A DNA stretch of 64,000 bases from Anaeroplasmataceae bacterium. GTDB taxonomy: Bacteria; Bacillota_I; Bacilli_A; Acholeplasmatales; Anaeroplasmataceae. The stretch covers positions 1-64,000 of the forward strand of contig JAIDZC010000018.1 in NCBI GenBank assembly GCA_029057785.1. The letters are read 5' to 3'. Positions 19,202 to 28,763 of this stretch are shown one piece after another. Position 1 is the stretch's first letter; each line of letters begins with the position of its first letter. The position numbers were made by a program, and so were the translations under genes. The notes beneath the pieces were generated by a model. It did no database searches and was not told the origin of the DNA. It saw nothing but the letters and a program-made list of their open reading frames with translations.

Positions 19202-21094
19202 ATGGATAATACATGGAGATTCCCAGGGAATGGATATACACAGGATCAGGGTTTAGATACCTCAGATATGGAAACATTCAAAAAGGATCCTATTGCATCC
19301 TTAGCCAGAGAGCTTTGTCAGAATTCTATAGATGCTAGAATGAAAACAGCTAAGGGGCCTGTTCGAATTGAATTCAAATCCTTTTCTATAAAAAGAGAAG
19401 AAATTCCACAGGTTAATCTGATTGAAAAACAAATCTTGGCATGTAGAGAAACATGGGAAAACAATCAAAAAATATCTGATCAGCTAGAAAAAATGGTTGA
19501 GCAAATCAAGAAAGAAAAAATTTCCTGTCTTAGAATCAGTGATTTTAACACTAAAGGTCTTGTCGGTGTAAGTGGTGGAGATAATACACCATGGCATTAT
19601 ATGATTCATGGTTCAGGCTTATCCAATAAATCTGCTACTAGTGGTGGTTCTAAGGGTATTGGTAAATTCGCAACCTTTGTCACTTCTTACTTTCATACAG
19701 TCTTTTATTCTACAGTAACAGAAGCAAAAGAAAAAGGCTATCAAGGAATATGTAAGCTTTGTTCTGCAAAACAGGAAGGAACTACAGAAAAAACAATTGG
19801 TATAGGATATTTTGGTTCCTCTATTAAAAATGAACCCATTTCAGGGGAATTCAACTTGGATAAGGGATTTAAAAGAGGCGGAAAGACAGGAACAGATATC
19901 TTTATTTTAGGCTTTAAGAATCCATCTAGCTGGAAGGCAGATATTATATCTAAGATTTTGGAAAGCTTTATCAGTGCCATTATTTTTGGTGATTTAGAAA
20001 TCATTGTAGATGATATCAACCTAAATAAAGAGAATCTTAAAAATATTGTTTATAATGAAAGTCTTATTAATAAATCCAGCAGAAGATCCATTATCTCTCA
20101 GTATCTTTTACTTACAGATACTGAACATAGATTTGAGGATACAATTGATTTCAAAGAATTAGGAAAAGCTAAATTATACTTAATGGAATTTAATAGTGAA
20201 AATGAACATCTCGCAACAAATGGATGTGTTATGATTCGATATCCGTTAATGAAGATTCGTGATATTGAAAAAATAACAACTCTGCCTTGTAGTGCGATGT
20301 GTATCATAGAAGATAATAAATTAAACGCTATTTTAAGAAGTATAGAAAACCCACAGCATACGAACTGGGAATTTAATCGTATTGAAGAAGATGCCAAGCG
20401 AGCAGAAGTCAGAGGGATTTATAAACAGTTATTAGATGAAATAAGAAATTTAATTTCTGGTCATCTCGCATCCAGTGATAGCTTTCAAACTGAGGTTGCA
20501 GGGGCTGGAAATTTCATTCCCGGTATGGATGATGAAGAGAAGAATGCAGATCTTCAAAAAGGAATTCTAGATACACCTAGTATTACAACTAAGAAAGTAA
20601 AATCCAGTGATCTTAAATTAAAAGCTTATGTAGCTGATGAAGAAGGCGATGAGGAAATAGAGGTAGAAGATGAAGAAGAATTCTTAAAAGAATTAGAGGG
20701 GCATCAAAGAGCCTCAGGGGGTATTTCTAAGTCTGGAAATGGAGAAAGAAAGGACAATCTATTTGGAGGAACGCATAAAATAAAGGTTTCCGAGCTAAAA
20801 GGTATGTCTTATCGATTGATGTGTATCAATAAAAAGTTACGTATGTATGCAGTCGTATTTACATCTGATTTTGAGGAAAAAGATGCAATGCTAGAATTAT
20901 ATGCATTAGATGACAGCGGTACAAAATCACAAGTACTTATAATGGCTGGTACAATTAATGGGCAACAGGCTCAAATCATAAATAGAAAAAGAATCAAGTT
21001 TTCTATGAGAAAGAATCAAAAAATCAAAATAGAAATGATTACAGACCAAACAGAATTATTTAGTAGTGAGGTAAGAGTATATGCGTATAGGTAA
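19202..21094 (+). CDS. GHKL-family ATPase (large, uncharacterised)
   Basis: LARELCQNSIDARM (N box), LRISDFNTKGL (G1), GGSKGIGKFATF (G2); acidic linker EEGDEEIEVEDEEEF. Confidence 0.75.
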   Translation: MDNTWRFPGNGYTQDQGLDTSDMETFKKDPIASLARELCQNSIDARMKTAKGPVRIEFKSFSIKREEIPQVNLIEKQILACRETWENNQKISDQLEKMVEQIKKEKISCLRISDFNTKGLVGVSGGDNTPWHYMIHGSGLSNKSATSGGSKGIGKFATFVTSYFHTVFYSTVTEAKEKGYQGICKLCSAKQEGTTEKTIGIGYFGSSIKNEPISGEFNLDKGFKRGGKTGTDIFILGFKNPSSWKADIISKILESFISAIIFGDLEIIVDDINLNKENLKNIVYNESLINKSSRRSIISQYLLLTDTEHRFEDTIDFKELGKAKLYLMEFNSENEHLATNGCVMIRYPLMKIRDIEKITTLPCSAMCIIEDNKLNAILRSIENPQHTNWEFNRIEEDAKRAEVRGIYKQLLDEIRNLISGHLASSDSFQTEVAGAGNFIPGMDDEEKNADLQKGILDTPSITTKKVKSSDLKLKAYVADEEGDEEIEVEDEEEFLKELEGHQRASGGISKSGNGERKDNLFGGTHKIKVSELKGMSYRLMCINKKLRMYAVVFTSDFEEKDAMLELYALDDSGTKSQVLIMAGTINGQQAQIINRKRIKFSMRKNQKIKIEMITDQTELFSSEVRVYAYR

Positions 21095-21986
21095 AAGACT
21101 ATTTCCATATCCGTTATTGAATAATAATCCCTTATATTCTCAATACGTCAATTCAAGTATCTCCTTTAAATATAATGAAGTCATTACGAAAACTCAGTTT
21201 ATTTTAGATGACATCCAGTGCAATATTGATTGTGAATATCTCACTTCTTTAATTGAAGATGGTTATGCAGAAGCTGTATTGGTCGTAGAGTGTGCACAAA
21301 CAATGTTAAGAAAGCATTATACAATTACCGATGATATGAATGACATTAAGATTCCTTTGATGGATGTAAGTGGGAAGGTGGATATTTCCTTATTTGTTGT
21401 TGCAATCAAGGATATTCCAAATTTTAAGTGTAATGATTTTTTAGATGACTATGGGGATTATGAGTTTTTTATTGAAAAAAATGACATCCTTGCAGTAGAT
21501 GATGGATATACTAGCCGCATTGAATTTAATGAAGATGATAATGGCGAAAAATCCTCAATTTTCCTTTTGATTAAGGATACCAATATAAATGACAAAACAA
21601 TGAAAGTGGATTTATCCGATGAAAAGATTATTATTTCCCTTCCTACGGACCAATGGAATGAATACGATAAAACTAAACAAATCAAGCAGTTTCAAAATCT
21701 TTACTTTTCCATTATTGCAGTACCAGCACTAAGCTATGCTTTAGCGGAGATGCAAAGAGTAGGAGACAATGTAGATAATATCAGAATCGAAAAAAAGTGG
21801 TTTAATGCGTTTTGTATAGCTTATGAAAACAGGAATGGAATAGAACTCACGGATGATTTATTTATGCAGATGAATCCGTATAATGAAGCACAAAAGCTTT
21901 TGAATAATCCTGTAACAAAGGCCTTAGATGATATATTCTCATTGACTATGACTATGGGAGGTATTGATGATGGAAATCAATATTAA
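21081..21986 (+). CDS. Hypothetical, GHKL operon protein 2
   Basis: Overlaps the upstream CDS by 14 nt. Confidence 0.75.
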   Translation: MRIGKRLFPYPLLNNNPLYSQYVNSSISFKYNEVITKTQFILDDIQCNIDCEYLTSLIEDGYAEAVLVVECAQTMLRKHYTITDDMNDIKIPLMDVSGKVDISLFVVAIKDIPNFKCNDFLDDYGDYEFFIEKNDILAVDDGYTSRIEFNEDDNGEKSSIFLLIKDTNINDKTMKVDLSDEKIIISLPTDQWNEYDKTKQIKQFQNLYFSIIAVPALSYALAEMQRVGDNVDNIRIEKKWFNAFCIAYENRNGIELTDDLFMQMNPYNEAQKLLNNPVTKALDDIFSLTMTMGGIDDGNQY

Positions 21987-22710
21987 ATTTATGAAGGAAA
22001 GTGCATATTTGACACTTCAAAAGAATCCTGAAGAAGTTTATAATCACATTTTAAACTATCCTAAAGATTCTTCTTGGCTAAGAGATTATCTAGGATTTGA
22101 GCCCTATGAAGTAAAAGAGTATTCTATTGATGATTTCCAATTGAAGGTTTCCGAAAACTATAATAAGGTTGCATATGAGAATAGTATTGTCTTGTATGAG
22201 CATTTAAAGCATTTGCCAAGATACATTTTATGTAATCCTAGATTTTGGGCATGGATTACCTTTGAAAAGGCCTATCAAGTAGCTCAAGCTACTAGTAATC
22301 TATCGAGTTCCTCTTTAATCTCCTCAGCATGGCTCATAACAAATTCTAGAAGATCATTAATGCTAGGCGTGATTTCAAGATTTTTCTATATGGTACAGAT
22401 TTCTGTAGATGAGACCAGAAAGGATAAATATGAATTGACAAGATATCTTATGTCTAATGCTGAAACCTATAGAAATTTTTGTTATCGAAATATGGGAATG
22501 CTAAAGAATGTTACCTTAGCAGTCATTCGTGCACAAAAGGATATATGTGAGCGATTAAATATAACCTTGGTCAATAAACAGAGTGCAGAGATGGTGAAAG
22601 AAACCTCTAAAATTGGTTCAGTTATGCTAATCGATGTGATGTCAGAAAAAGAAGTATATGAGATTGTTTTCCCTAAATTTCTAAGATTAGTGGTAAACGT
22701 AAAAGAATAA
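21964..22710 (+). CDS. Hypothetical, GHKL operon protein 3 (DUF6339-like?)
   Basis: Overlaps the upstream CDS by 23 nt; LPRYILCNPRFWAWITFEKAYQ...LARLWW-like RRSLMLGVISRFFYMVQISVDETR; family name is only a tentative recollection. Confidence 0.65.
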   Translation: MMMEINIKFMKESAYLTLQKNPEEVYNHILNYPKDSSWLRDYLGFEPYEVKEYSIDDFQLKVSENYNKVAYENSIVLYEHLKHLPRYILCNPRFWAWITFEKAYQVAQATSNLSSSSLISSAWLITNSRRSLMLGVISRFFYMVQISVDETRKDKYELTRYLMSNAETYRNFCYRNMGMLKNVTLAVIRAQKDICERLNITLVNKQSAEMVKETSKIGSVMLIDVMSEKEVYEIVFPKFLRLVVNVKE

Positions 22711-22929
22711 GTGTTTTAGAAAATCATTTATTGAATGATTAGAAGTGAATAAAAATATACTGAATCTAATGAGATTTATACATTTTGGGGAGTCTAATTT
22801 ACAGATTTCCCTTTTCTTTAGGAAAAATATTTCTTTTTAATTGTATTTCTTTCCATAAAAAGAAAGAATGTGATTAAAATGGTAAAATAAAGAAAAGAGA
22901 GTTTGCAGTATAAGAGAGGATGTATAAAT

Positions 22930-23208
22930 ATGAAGACGAGATTAGAAGAGATAATAAAAAGAAGAGGATTAGAAAGAAAAATCATTGCACGGGATTTAGA
23001 GATTGAAAGAAGAACATTAGATAATTATATAAATGAAGTTACTTTGATGAATAGTGATATTATTACAAAGCTTGCAAAGTATTTAAATGTATCAACAGAT
23101 TATTTATTGGGAGTAGATACACTAGAAGATGAATTTCTAAATGAGAAGATAGAGACGATTTGTAGTGAACTAAAAGAAATGGTGTTTCATTTAAATCATA
23201 AAAAATAA
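22930..23208 (+). CDS. XRE-family HTH regulator
   Basis: LEEIIKRRGLERKIIARDLEIERRTLDNYINEV...LAKYLNVSTDYLLG. Confidence 0.85.
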   Translation: MKTRLEEIIKRRGLERKIIARDLEIERRTLDNYINEVTLMNSDIITKLAKYLNVSTDYLLGVDTLEDEFLNEKIETICSELKEMVFHLNHKK

Positions 23209-23211
23209 AAT

Positions 23212-23240
23212 ATAGGCAACCTAAATTTAGGTTGCTTTTT
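23212..23240 (+). terminator. Terminator (20-nt perfect palindrome GCAACCTAAATTTAGGTTGC + T5)
   Basis: Read directly. Confidence 0.8.
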
Positions 23241-23288
23241 GACATTTTTCTTTTTAATTTTTTTAAAATGTGTTAAACTATTATATAG

Positions 23289-23771
23289 GTGATGAATTTG
23301 AAAAATAAAGAACTCGTTCAAGTGTTGATTGATAAAAACTTTAAAATGAGCTGTGCAGAAAGCTGTACAGGTGGTCTATTGGCCTCTTCAATTGTTGAGG
23401 TACCTGCTGCCTCTCAGGTCTTTGATATGTCCTTTGTGACCTATGCCAATGAAGCAAAGGTACAATTGATTGATGTGAAAGAAAAAACGATTGAAACTTA
23501 TGGAGTGGTTAGTGAAGAGGTTGCAAGAGAAATGGCTATAGGCTGTGCAAAAAAAGCAAGTGCACATATAGGCGTTGGTATCTCTGGAATAGCTGGTCCT
23601 ACAGGGGCAACCCCTACAAAGCCTATTGGTATGGTATGCTTTGGTTTTTATATTAATGGAACGGTGTATACCTTTACTAAACAGTTTGGAAACATCGGAA
23701 GAACAGAGGTAAGAGAAGCTTCTGTTACTTTTGTTATCGATACATTACTTGAGCTTTTAAAGTCAGCATAA
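23289..23771 (+). CDS. cinA: CinA C-terminal family (nicotinamide-nucleotide amidase)
   Basis: MSCAESCTGGLLASSIVEVPAAS, VGISGIAGPTGATPTKPIG; only the C-terminal PncC-like domain. Confidence 0.9.
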   Translation: MMNLKNKELVQVLIDKNFKMSCAESCTGGLLASSIVEVPAASQVFDMSFVTYANEAKVQLIDVKEKTIETYGVVSEEVAREMAIGCAKKASAHIGVGISGIAGPTGATPTKPIGMVCFGFYINGTVYTFTKQFGNIGRTEVREASVTFVIDTLLELLKSA

Positions 23772-23842
23772 GCTGATTTTATTTTTTGTCGTAATTTGAG
23801 TTTCTTTGTGGTAGAATAGAAGAAGTGTGTGGAGGATAGAGT

Positions 23843-24460
23843 ATGAAGCCAATTTTAATTGCAATAGCTGGTGGTACAGCAAGTGGGAAAACAACAGTAG
23901 TAGATGAGATTATCAATCATTTTCATTCTGAAGATGTGGCAGTAATCTGTCAGGACAACTACTATAAAGCTCAGGATGAGTTATCTTTAGAGGAACGAAG
24001 AAAAATCAACTATGATCATCCGAATTCCTTTGATTTAGATTTGCTATATGATGATCTTTCTAAACTGATGGAAGGAAAGGAGATTCTTTCTCCAGTTTAT
24101 GATTTTAAGGAGCATAATCGTAAGAAGGATGAAACAACTTTGATTCCTTCCACAAAGGTCATTATATTAGAAGGTATTCTTGCGTTATATGATTCGAGAA
24201 TCAGAAGCTTAAGTGATATTTTAATCTATGTAGAATCTGACCCAGATGTACGCTTTATTCGTAGATTAAAAAGAGATATTCATGAACGTGGCAGAGATTT
24301 GGATAGTGTCATTATGCAATATTTAAGTACAGTAAAGCCGATGTATGATGAGTACATTGCTCCTACAAAGCGTTTTGCAGATATTATTATTCCTAATGAT
24401 ACGAAGCATGATGTTGCGATTGAAATTTTGGCAGCAAAAATAAAGGACATTATAAAATAA
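23843..24460 (+). CDS. udk: Uridine kinase
   Basis: GGTASGKTTV, QDNYYKAQDEL, NYDHPNSFDLDLL. Confidence 0.95.
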   Translation: MKPILIAIAGGTASGKTTVVDEIINHFHSEDVAVICQDNYYKAQDELSLEERRKINYDHPNSFDLDLLYDDLSKLMEGKEILSPVYDFKEHNRKKDETTLIPSTKVIILEGILALYDSRIRSLSDILIYVESDPDVRFIRRLKRDIHERGRDLDSVIMQYLSTVKPMYDEYIAPTKRFADIIIPNDTKHDVAIEILAAKIKDIIK

Positions 24461-24469
24461 AAAAATGAC

Positions 24470-24655
24470 TTCACAAATAGTTATTTTTGTGTTATAGTAA
24501 GTATGTGGCTAGCAGAAGTTTATAGGCAAGGGCTCTACTTCCTATAGATGGTCAAGACAACTGAATTGTCGTAGAGAGAGTTTCTTATGGTGATAAGATA
24601 GCGTGATTGAAAATGATGAGTATAAATGTACTCTCAAATTTCATCACGCTTTTTA
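24470..24655 (+). ncRNA. Structured leader RNA of unknown class
   Basis: TTCACA-17-TATAGT promoter; TATAGG/CCTATA hairpin whose loop CTCTAC (24533-24538) matches GTAGAG (24571-24576); GACAA-CTGAA-TTGTC; TCTTAT/ATAAGA; terminator AGCGTGAT...ATCACGCTTTTTATTTT. Confidence 0.6.
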
Positions 24656-24707
24656 TTTTATACAGAAACGAAATAACTTTATTTTATTATTACAAGGAGG
24701 AAAGAGT

Positions 24708-24935
24708 ATGAGAGACTATAATGAAATGGAAATGAAAGTATTGGAGTGTATTGAAAAGCATCCTTCTATAACGATAGAAGAAATGTGTGCATCCCTTTAT
24801 TTGGGTAGAACCTCTCTAACAAGATATCTTCGTATTTTTAAAGAAGAGGAGTTGATTTATGATAATGGGAAAAAAAGACCAGATTATCAAAGATTATTGA
24901 CAAATAAAGGACGACTTTTATTGACAAAAAAATAA
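24708..24935 (+). CDS. Small winged-helix regulator
   Basis: MEMKVLECIEKHPSITIEEMCASLYLGRTSLTRYLRIFKEEELI; RBS AAGGAGG before ATG 24708; upstream ORF extension lies in the terminator. Confidence 0.7.
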   Translation: MRDYNEMEMKVLECIEKHPSITIEEMCASLYLGRTSLTRYLRIFKEEELIYDNGKKRPDYQRLLTNKGRLLLTKK

Positions 24936-24978
24936 AATCCTTTTATAATTATAAGAAGTGATAAAAGGAGTTGATTGT

Positions 24979-26229
24979 ATGCAAAATAAAGTTAGTGAAC
25001 GATGCGCATTAGATAAACATGCTAAATTTTATTATGCTTCAAATCGACTATTTTTCGAGCTTAAAATCATTCGAATCCTTTTATATCTTCTAGCAATTAT
25101 TCCAGTTGTTATCACGGTTTTACCACAGATTAAATCTAATCAAATTTCAAATGTGATTTGTACAATTGTTTCTTTCGCAATTACTTTAATCAATGAATCT
25201 ACAAGTTCTTTTATGAATAAACACAAGGATTACGCAATTTATTCTTTACAATTATATGAAACAGGAATTACAGGATCCACATTTTCTAAGATTGAATATG
25301 ATCGAGAGCTTACGAACGATTTAAATGAACTTGCTATTAGAAGAGGAATTCCTAAGATGAAGCAGCAGGAGGAATATCACACTGTATGTGTTCCAAAGGA
25401 TATTTCAGATGAATATAGTTATTTATATATCTGCAGAATTAACGCTGCAACAAACAAGTATTTATTAAGTAGAGTGATTTATATTTATTTCTTTATCTTA
25501 ATAGCAATCGTAGCTATATTCATTGGTGCTATTTTCCTAAAAAAAGAGACAAGTCAGTATTTGATTTTACTTATAGGATTCTACCCGTTAATTAGCCCTA
25601 TCATTAAAGATTTAAATAGTGCTAAGGAATGTACTAGAGACTGTACAAAGGTTTGTGCAGATATTGATAATTATTTTGCTGATGGAGATGCATCTGTAGA
25701 ACGTCTTGCAAGAATGCATTATTATGTTCAGCAAATTGAATTTGAAATGTTTTCAAGCAGACCAACGATTTATAAATTATTTAAAAAGTTATTTAGTGGT
25801 GGCGTAGAAGTTTTACAGGATGGTGTGACTGAACGTTTTAGATCTTCCATTGTGGAATTGAAACAAAAATCATTAATGAATAAAGGATTGCTATCTCAAC
25901 CTAAGGGCAAATCTTTAATTACTCAAAAAGAATATGATTTAGAGCAATTGAAAAAAATTGAAAAGCAGAAAAAGGTAGTCAAGATTACAAAACCAATCGA
26001 ATCCAAAACGATAACGCCTAAACCTACACAGGTAAAACCAGTAGTTAAATCTTCTGAAACCAAGACTCAACCTAAAAGGCCTGCAAAGGCAACATCAGTC
26101 AAATCAGCAACGAAACCTGTGCCAGTAAAAAAGAAGGAGACTCCTAAAACTGTCAAAAAAATACCAGCTCCAAAGGCTACTGGACAAAAGAAAACAAAGG
26201 ATACGACAACAAAGAAAAATACCAAATAG
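24979..26229 (+). CDS. S-4TM-like putative pore-forming membrane protein with Lys/Pro-rich tail
   Basis: Two TM hairpins (IIRILLYLLAIIPVVITV/ISNVICTIVSFAITLI and VIYIYFFILIAIVAIFIGAIF/YLILLIGFYPLISPII); repetitive KPTQVKPVVKSS... tail. Confidence 0.65.
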   Translation: MQNKVSERCALDKHAKFYYASNRLFFELKIIRILLYLLAIIPVVITVLPQIKSNQISNVICTIVSFAITLINESTSSFMNKHKDYAIYSLQLYETGITGSTFSKIEYDRELTNDLNELAIRRGIPKMKQQEEYHTVCVPKDISDEYSYLYICRINAATNKYLLSRVIYIYFFILIAIVAIFIGAIFLKKETSQYLILLIGFYPLISPIIKDLNSAKECTRDCTKVCADIDNYFADGDASVERLARMHYYVQQIEFEMFSSRPTIYKLFKKLFSGGVEVLQDGVTERFRSSIVELKQKSLMNKGLLSQPKGKSLITQKEYDLEQLKKIEKQKKVVKITKPIESKTITPKPTQVKPVVKSSETKTQPKRPAKATSVKSATKPVPVKKKETPKTVKKIPAPKATGQKKTKDTTTKKNTK

Positions 26230-26275
26230 ATTTCTATGTTTTTCTATTGTAATATTATAGGAAAAAGTGTATAAT

Positions 26276-26410
26276 ACATTATGTCCATAAAGAGAAGATG
26301 AGAGACAAGCTCTGTGACTCTTCAGCAACCTTTTCAGTAAGGTGCTAATGCTTGTATGATGGCGATAAAATGTAATTGATTTCAAAAGCCATCATTACGA
26401 TGGTTTTTAT
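26276..26410 (+). promoter_or_regulatory. SAM-I-type riboswitch with terminator/antiterminator
   Basis: AGAGAAGATGAGAGACAAGCTCTGTGACTCTTCAGCAACCTTTTCAGTAAGGTGCTAATGCTTG...GATAAAA; ATGATGGC (antiterminator arm) complements GCCATCAT of the GCCATC/GATGGT-T5 terminator. Confidence 0.75.
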
Positions 26411-26440
26411 TATAAACAAAAAAAGAAAGGATGGGATGAT

Positions 26441-28759
26441 ATGATCGCAAGCATTGTTGTGGACATTGCAGCTAAACAAGTAAATCAAACTTTTGATTAT
26501 ATGGTTCCATCTCATCTTGAGGGTATCCTGCAGGTTGGCTATAGAGTCCGTGTGATTTTTGGAAATCGTACCGTATTAGGCTTTGTAGTAGAGCTGAAGG
26601 ATAAAACGGAGTTTAAGAAAAAACTACGTGAAATCAGTGATATTGTAGATGTTTATCCTGTGCTAAATGAAGAATTTGTAAATTTAGCAAAATTTATTGC
26701 AAATCATAATTTTTCTTATTATGCAGTTGCATTGCAAACAATGATCCCTTCTGCTCTTAAAATCAAATATCAAAAGATTGCCAGAGTGAAGGATATCCCT
26801 GAAGAATTAAATGACATTTTCAAAGGAAAAAAAGAGATTAGTATTGATAATAGAACCCCAGAAGAACTGAGTAGAATTTATAAAGCACATAAACAAGGAC
26901 TTCTTGAACTGGATACCAAATTTAAGCAGAACAGAAAAGAAAAGACCGTGGAATATGTCTTTATAAAGGATGATACCATACTTCCTAAAAGTAAGCAGGG
27001 AACAAAGCTTTTAGAGTATTTAAAGGAATTAGATGAGGTAACTTCTGTCCCAATGGTATTAGAAAACACAGGTTTTTCCAAAGGCGTACTGGATAATTTA
27101 ATTAAACAAGGAACGCTTGGTTCCTATAAGAAAGAAGTATTAAAAACAGATAGTATACCGATTACAGAAATCCCACCTTATGAACTGAATGCTTCCCAAA
27201 AGAAAGCTTATGAATCACTTTCCTATAATGAAACAAAAACCTACCTATTACATGGTGTAACGGGAAGTGGAAAGACTATTGTCTATATTCACTGGATTAA
27301 GGATGTTTTGGCTATGGGCAAGCAGGCATTGCTGTTAGTACCTGAAATTTCCTTAACTCCTCAGATTACATCTATTTTCCAAAGCCATTTTGGAAATGAA
27401 GTAGCTATTCTACATTCTAGATTATCTGTGTATGATCGCTATACAGCATGGAAAAAGATATTAACCCATCAGGTTCGAATTGTTATAGGAGCTCGTTCTG
27501 CAATATTTGCACCTTTAGATCAGCTAGGAATCATCATCATTGATGAGGAGCATGAACAATCCTATATACAGGATAATAACCCAAAATATAACGCGATTGA
27601 GATTGCCAAGCTTAGAAGCCAAACGCACAAATGCCCGCTGGTATTGGGAAGTGCTACACCAAACGTCTGTGATTATTACCAGGCGATAGAAGGTGAATAT
27701 GAATTACTTACCATGCCAACACGTGCAAATCAGCATCCGCTTCCTAAGAAAATGCTTGTTGATATGCGTGAAGAACTAAAATCAGGAAACAAGTCTGTGT
27801 TCTCTAGAAATTTACAAAAAAGATTAATAGAGGTTTATGGAAGAAATGAACAGTCCATATTATTTTTAAACAGAAGAGGACATTCCTCTTTTGTAATGTG
27901 CAGAAGCTGTGGAGAGGTTATAGAATGTCCACATTGCGATGTGTCCTTAACCTATCATTCTGGGACAAACACATTAGTTTGTCATCATTGTGGCTATAAA
28001 CAAATGAATGTGGAAAGCTGTCCGGCATGTGGTAGCTCAAAGATCCGCTTTGTTGGAAGTGGTACAGAAAAAGTGATGGAAGAGATTCAAAATCTTTTAC
28101 CAGAAGCCAGGGTTCTTCGTGTAGATTTAGATACCACATCTAAGATGGTGGATTATGAAACTGCCTTTGAACAATTTAAAAAGCATGAAGCAGATATTAT
28201 GGTTGGAACGCAGATGATTGCCAAGGGATTAGATTTTGCCGATGTCACTTTGGTAGGTATCATCAATGCAGACTTAGCACTTCATTATCCTAGCTATGCT
28301 TCTAATATGACGGCCTATAACCTGATTGAGCAGGTTTCTGGAAGAGCCGGACGAGGTAACAAAACAGGAGAGGTTATTATTCAAACCTACCAGCCAGAAC
28401 ACTTTGTTTTGGAAACATCTATGAAAAATGATTTTGATGGGTTCTTTAAAAAAGAAATTGCCAACAGAAAAATTACAGGGATGCCTCCTTTTTCTTTGGC
28501 AATAGAGATTATGATTGAATCTGAAAATTTGTCTATGGCAAAAACGGAAAGCTATCGTATGATACAGGCACTAAAATCAGTTGCTAAAGAAAGTGAAATC
28601 TTGGGACCAGCAGAAGGACTGCCTTTTCGCTTACATGATATGTATAGGTTCACGATTCAGCTTAAAATTGTAGAAGATGCTGTAATGGATAAGATTAGTG
28701 AAATCTATCCAATGTATCAAACGAATAAAGATGTGAATATAAAAATTACAAGGATGTGA
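26441..28759 (+). CDS. priA: Primosomal protein N' (PriA helicase)
   Basis: GVTGSGKTIVYI, IIIDEEHEQSY, Zn cysteines CRSCGEVIECPHCD...CHHCGYK...CPACG. Confidence 0.97.
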   Translation: MIASIVVDIAAKQVNQTFDYMVPSHLEGILQVGYRVRVIFGNRTVLGFVVELKDKTEFKKKLREISDIVDVYPVLNEEFVNLAKFIANHNFSYYAVALQTMIPSALKIKYQKIARVKDIPEELNDIFKGKKEISIDNRTPEELSRIYKAHKQGLLELDTKFKQNRKEKTVEYVFIKDDTILPKSKQGTKLLEYLKELDEVTSVPMVLENTGFSKGVLDNLIKQGTLGSYKKEVLKTDSIPITEIPPYELNASQKKAYESLSYNETKTYLLHGVTGSGKTIVYIHWIKDVLAMGKQALLLVPEISLTPQITSIFQSHFGNEVAILHSRLSVYDRYTAWKKILTHQVRIVIGARSAIFAPLDQLGIIIIDEEHEQSYIQDNNPKYNAIEIAKLRSQTHKCPLVLGSATPNVCDYYQAIEGEYELLTMPTRANQHPLPKKMLVDMREELKSGNKSVFSRNLQKRLIEVYGRNEQSILFLNRRGHSSFVMCRSCGEVIECPHCDVSLTYHSGTNTLVCHHCGYKQMNVESCPACGSSKIRFVGSGTEKVMEEIQNLLPEARVLRVDLDTTSKMVDYETAFEQFKKHEADIMVGTQMIAKGLDFADVTLVGIINADLALHYPSYASNMTAYNLIEQVSGRAGRGNKTGEVIIQTYQPEHFVLETSMKNDFDGFFKKEIANRKITGMPPFSLAIEIMIESENLSMAKTESYRMIQALKSVAKESEILGPAEGLPFRLHDMYRFTIQLKIVEDAVMDKISEIYPMYQTNKDVNIKITRM

Positions 28760-28763
28760 AAAT

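Noticed and set aside
24603-24707. N-terminal 35 aa of ORF 24603-24935
   Set aside because: Lies inside a terminator hairpin; a strong RBS precedes ATG 24708
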